Assembly: GCF_011764445.1 (NCBI RefSeq)
Contig: NZ_BLPG01000002.1
Location: forward strand, 930,001 to 994,000
DNA from: Phytohabitans rumicis
GTDB lineage: Bacteria > Actinomycetota > Actinomycetes > Mycobacteriales > Micromonosporaceae
Reading direction: 5' to 3'
DNA length: 64,000 nt
This document shows positions 63,321 to 64,000 of the stretch, in pieces. The notes under the pieces are model-generated. The model ran no database searches. It was not told where the DNA came from and was given only the letters and a program-made list of their open reading frames with translations. Each line of letters opens with the position of its first letter. The first letter of the stretch is position 1. A program made the translations under genes and the position numbers.

Positions 63321-64000
63321 ATGGACGCGATGAACACGCACGGTGCCATGGGTGCCGTCCGCGCCGTGCCCCGAGCCCTGCGCGACGACCTGTGGACGGT
63401 CGCCGCCGACCCGCTGCCGCCCATGGCGCGGCCGCGCTGGCTTGCCCGCCTGCCGCACGTCGCGGTCGTGCTCTGCGCCGTGCTGCTGTTCGCCTCGTTC
63501 GAAGGCGGGCGCCCGCTCTCCCTGGTGCTCGCCGCGATCCAGGCCGCCGCGCTGGTCATGGCGCTGTTCCGGCCCGTGCTGGCGTGGTGGATCGTCACGC
63601 TCGCCATGGTCGCCGGCGCGCTCACCCACGGCGACCCGTACCCGTGGAGCCCCGCCACGGTCGCCGCCATGGCCGGAGTGCTCTTCCTGCTGGCGCTGCG
63701 CGCCCGGGCCCGGGTGGTGGTCGAGGCGCTGGCGGTCACCGTGCTGGTCGGCCTGGTGAGCACCGGGCTGCACATCGACATCAAGAACCCGAACGCCGGC
63801 TGGACGGTGGTGTTCTTCTACACCGACGTCGGGCAGACCGTCGCGCTCTGGATCCTGCCCGCGGTGCTGGGCGCGGTGCGGCGGGCCCGGCGGGAGTCCC
63901 GGACCAAGCTGGCGGCGCAGGAGCGGATCTCGGCCGAGGAACGGGCCCGGCGCACCCTGCTGGAGGAGCGCACCCGGATCGCCCGCGAACTGCACGACGT
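63321..64000 (+). CDS. Sensor histidine kinase, HisKA_3 type (partial, runs off window)
   Basis: About 227 visible codons. After a short cytosolic N-terminus there are five to six membrane helices, then a coiled linker (RRARRESRTKLAAQERISAEERAR) leading to the H-box RTRIARELHDV at the right edge, where the His is the phosphoacceptor. ATP-binding domain and any NarL-type response regulator lie outside the window. The ATG at 63321 follows the acyltransferase stop by one base, so they may be cotranscribed. Confidence 0.9.
   Translation, partial: MDAMNTHGAMGAVRAVPRALRDDLWTVAADPLPPMARPRWLARLPHVAVVLCAVLLFASFEGGRPLSLVLAAIQAAALVMALFRPVLAWWIVTLAMVAGALTHGDPYPWSPATVAAMAGVLFLLALRARARVVVEALAVTVLVGLVSTGLHIDIKNPNAGWTVVFFYTDVGQTVALWILPAVLGAVRRARRESRTKLAAQERISAEERARRTLLEERTRIARELHD

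Noticed and set aside
1-64000. CRISPR arrays, prophage or transposon genes
   Set aside because: No regularly spaced repeats of CRISPR type, no integrase, transposase or phage structural genes were found in either strand.

Overview
The window is very G+C-rich actinomycete DNA. Codon use, GTG/TTG starts and gene content suggest a filamentous actinomycete of the Micromonosporaceae/Streptomyces type, but no rRNA or phylogenetic marker is present. Its centre is an enediyne-type biosynthetic gene cluster, recognised from an iterative PKS of the PKSE family (KS-AT-ACP-KR-DH-PPTase) with its TEBC thioesterase and the UnbU, UnbV and UnbL partners.

Layout. (1) 1-5129: a partial minus-strand gene and an MFS exporter, then a glycosyltransferase, a VOC protein and a secreted GH6 hydrolase ending in a strong terminator (5146-5179). 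(2) 5339-16590, plus strand: aminotransferase, IMPase-like phosphatase, zinc alcohol dehydrogenase, GH35-like protein, AfsA-family double-hotdog protein, amidase and P450, with start/stop overlaps at every join, then a SnoaL-like protein, an IclR-type regulator and a FAD oxygenase. (3) 16605-30937, minus strand: P450, flavin reductase, TEBC, PKSE, UnbU, UnbV, UnbL, an AhpD-like protein and a membrane protein. (4) 31142-36891: His-rich membrane protein, CopC-like protein, a second UnbL-like (DUF1702) protein, a small subunit plus GMC oxidoreductase, and a second AhpD-like protein. (5) 37274-38782: AraC and MerR regulators. The MerR gene has a clear candidate operator inside a 19-bp promoter spacer.

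From about 38.8 kb the content looks like ordinary accessory chromosome: DinB-like and SCP2 proteins, PadR regulator, DUF222-HNH protein, hydrolases, a truncated head-to-head PucR/SDR pair, a membrane-anchored M4 protease coupled to a modular S8 protease, a LacI-ABC importer-sulfatase locus, CBS and HAD proteins, an acyltransferase and the start of a histidine kinase.

Working model (inference): the PKSE with its partners makes the polyene/enediyne core. The flavin reductase, two P450s, FAD oxygenase, GMC oxidoreductase and redox/copper-like proteins tailor it. The 5.3-14 kb cassette makes or attaches a peripheral unit. The combination of flavin reductase, P450 and GMC oxidoreductase with the core resembles nine-membered enediyne clusters, but no apoprotein gene was seen.

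About 15 genes are broken by one-base shifts. Most would be repaired by restoring one G or C in a short G/C run, so the raw sequence probably contains homopolymer errors and most of these genes are probably intact in the organism.
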